A stretch of 64,000 nt of DNA from Rhodococcus erythropolis NBRC 15567. GTDB taxonomy: Bacteria > Actinomycetota > Actinomycetes > Mycobacteriales > Mycobacteriaceae. The stretch lies in NCBI RefSeq assembly GCF_001552595.1, contig NZ_BCRM01000012.1:62001-126000 (forward strand), read 5' to 3'. A program made the position numbers and the translations under genes. The notes under the pieces were generated by a model. That model made no database searches. It was not told the origin of the DNA and saw only the letters and a list, made by a program, of their open reading frames with translations. Shown here piece by piece: positions 63,580 to 64,000 of the stretch; the first letter of the stretch is position 1; each line of letters begins with the position of its first letter.

Positions 63580-64000
63580 TGTCCATCACCACCGATTCCG
63601 AACTGTTCCAGCATTCCCTGGATGGGGTTGAGTGGGTCCGCTGCCGGAGCCGGTGTTGCCGGGTCACCGGCGGTGGTGGCGGGTAGACCGGCGACGACGG
63701 GGATCTGCGGCAGGATCGGAGCGATCGGCAGCAGCGACACCGTCGGCCAACCCGGCCGCGGTCCGTTTCCGTTGTAGTACGGGTTGGACGGATCGACTAC
63801 CGGCTTGGGATTGCCGAACTTCGGCTGACGGTATTCCGGTTCACCCTGTCCGACACCGAGACCCGAGAGAGTGTTGCCGATCTGCAAGTCGACGCTCAGG
63901 AAGAGGTTCACGGAACCACCCTGCGCAATCTTCTCGACACCGTCCGGGAACGGGAACGTCGGAAGGAAAGGAAGTGCCCCGACGAAGTCGTCACCGGAGT
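63576..64000 (-). CDS. MCE family protein, C-terminal part (MceE-type position)
   Basis: The gene enters from the right edge; only about the last 140 codons are present. The visible part starts SGDDFVGALPFLPTFPFPDGVEKIAQGGSVNLFLSVDL and ends in a Pro-rich segment (PTVSLLPIAPILPQIPVV...GMLEQFGIGGDGQ), the C-terminal style of MceE and other MCE proteins. Overlaps mceF by 4 nt. Confidence 0.75.
   Translation of the reverse strand, partial: SGDDFVGALPFLPTFPFPDGVEKIAQGGSVNLFLSVDLQIGNTLSGLGVGQGEPEYRQPKFGNPKPVVDPSNPYYNGNGPRPGWPTVSLLPIAPILPQIPVVAGLPATTAGDPATPAPAADPLNPIQGMLEQFGIGGDGQ

Overview
The window is a 64 kb piece of a high-GC actinobacterial chromosome, almost certainly Rhodococcus of the R. 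erythropolis/qingshengii group. The support is the near-mycobacterial RpoB/RpoC/EF-G/EF-Tu sequences, an NDMA-type methanol dehydrogenase, a KshB steroid hydroxylase reductase with a KstR-type operator, DUF3558 lipoproteins, an mce operon and the AtuA-type carboxylase cluster. The species call rests on recollection of the families; no search was run. I see no tRNA, rRNA, CRISPR array, insertion sequence or prophage.

Layout. 1-5.6 kb: the 5' part of a DUF6314-type gene, a MaoC dehydratase, a tiny hydrophobic ORF, a TesB-like thioesterase, an ABC-2 exporter with its divergent GbsR/MarR regulator, and a diverged ECF sigma factor. 5.6-14.5 kb: an alcohol-oxidation locus with a LuxR-type response regulator, a GAF histidine kinase, an iron alcohol dehydrogenase, two tandem RNHCP zinc-ribbon proteins, a small membrane protein, a vWA (CoxE-like) protein broken by a frameshift, a MoxR ATPase and the methanol dehydrogenase. 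The two dehydrogenase genes share an identical 15-nt motif about 160 nt upstream of their starts. 14.8-20.7 kb: kshB, a GT87 glycosyltransferase, an AlkD-like protein, an SPW-repeat membrane protein, a glutamate-racemase-like protein and a ferredoxin reductase. 20.9-23.4 kb: a five-gene Asp23/Gls24 envelope-stress operon.

23.5-28.0 kb: the str operon (rpsL-rpsG-fusA-tuf) on the minus strand. 28.4-29.5 kb: two DUF3558 lipoproteins. 29.6-39.5 kb: an eight-gene minus-strand operon of AtuA type (DinB-like protein, AtuA, two acyl-CoA dehydrogenases, a two-subunit biotin-dependent acyl-CoA carboxylase, a crotonase, a TetR regulator), most genes overlapping by 4 nt. It looks like a catabolic route for a branched or terpenoid acid. 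39.6-52.5 kb: accessory enzymes and regulators: crotonase, EamA exporter, gamma-carbonic-anhydrase-like protein, pirin, MarR, luciferase-like oxidoreductases, a MarR/MFS pair, quinone oxidoreductase, TetR with a perfect operator facing a twice-frameshifted oxidoreductase, acyl-ACP thioesterase, SixA and a VOC protein. 52.5-60.1 kb: rpoC and rpoB. 60.6-64 kb: the end of an mce operon.

Most notable: the shared promoter motif and the MoxR/vWA/RNHCP content of the alcohol locus; three apparent reading-frame breaks (one in the vWA gene, two in the oxidoreductase at 48.4 kb); a hairpin that buries the start of the thioesterase gene; and short direct duplications that span stop codons in three unrelated genes.
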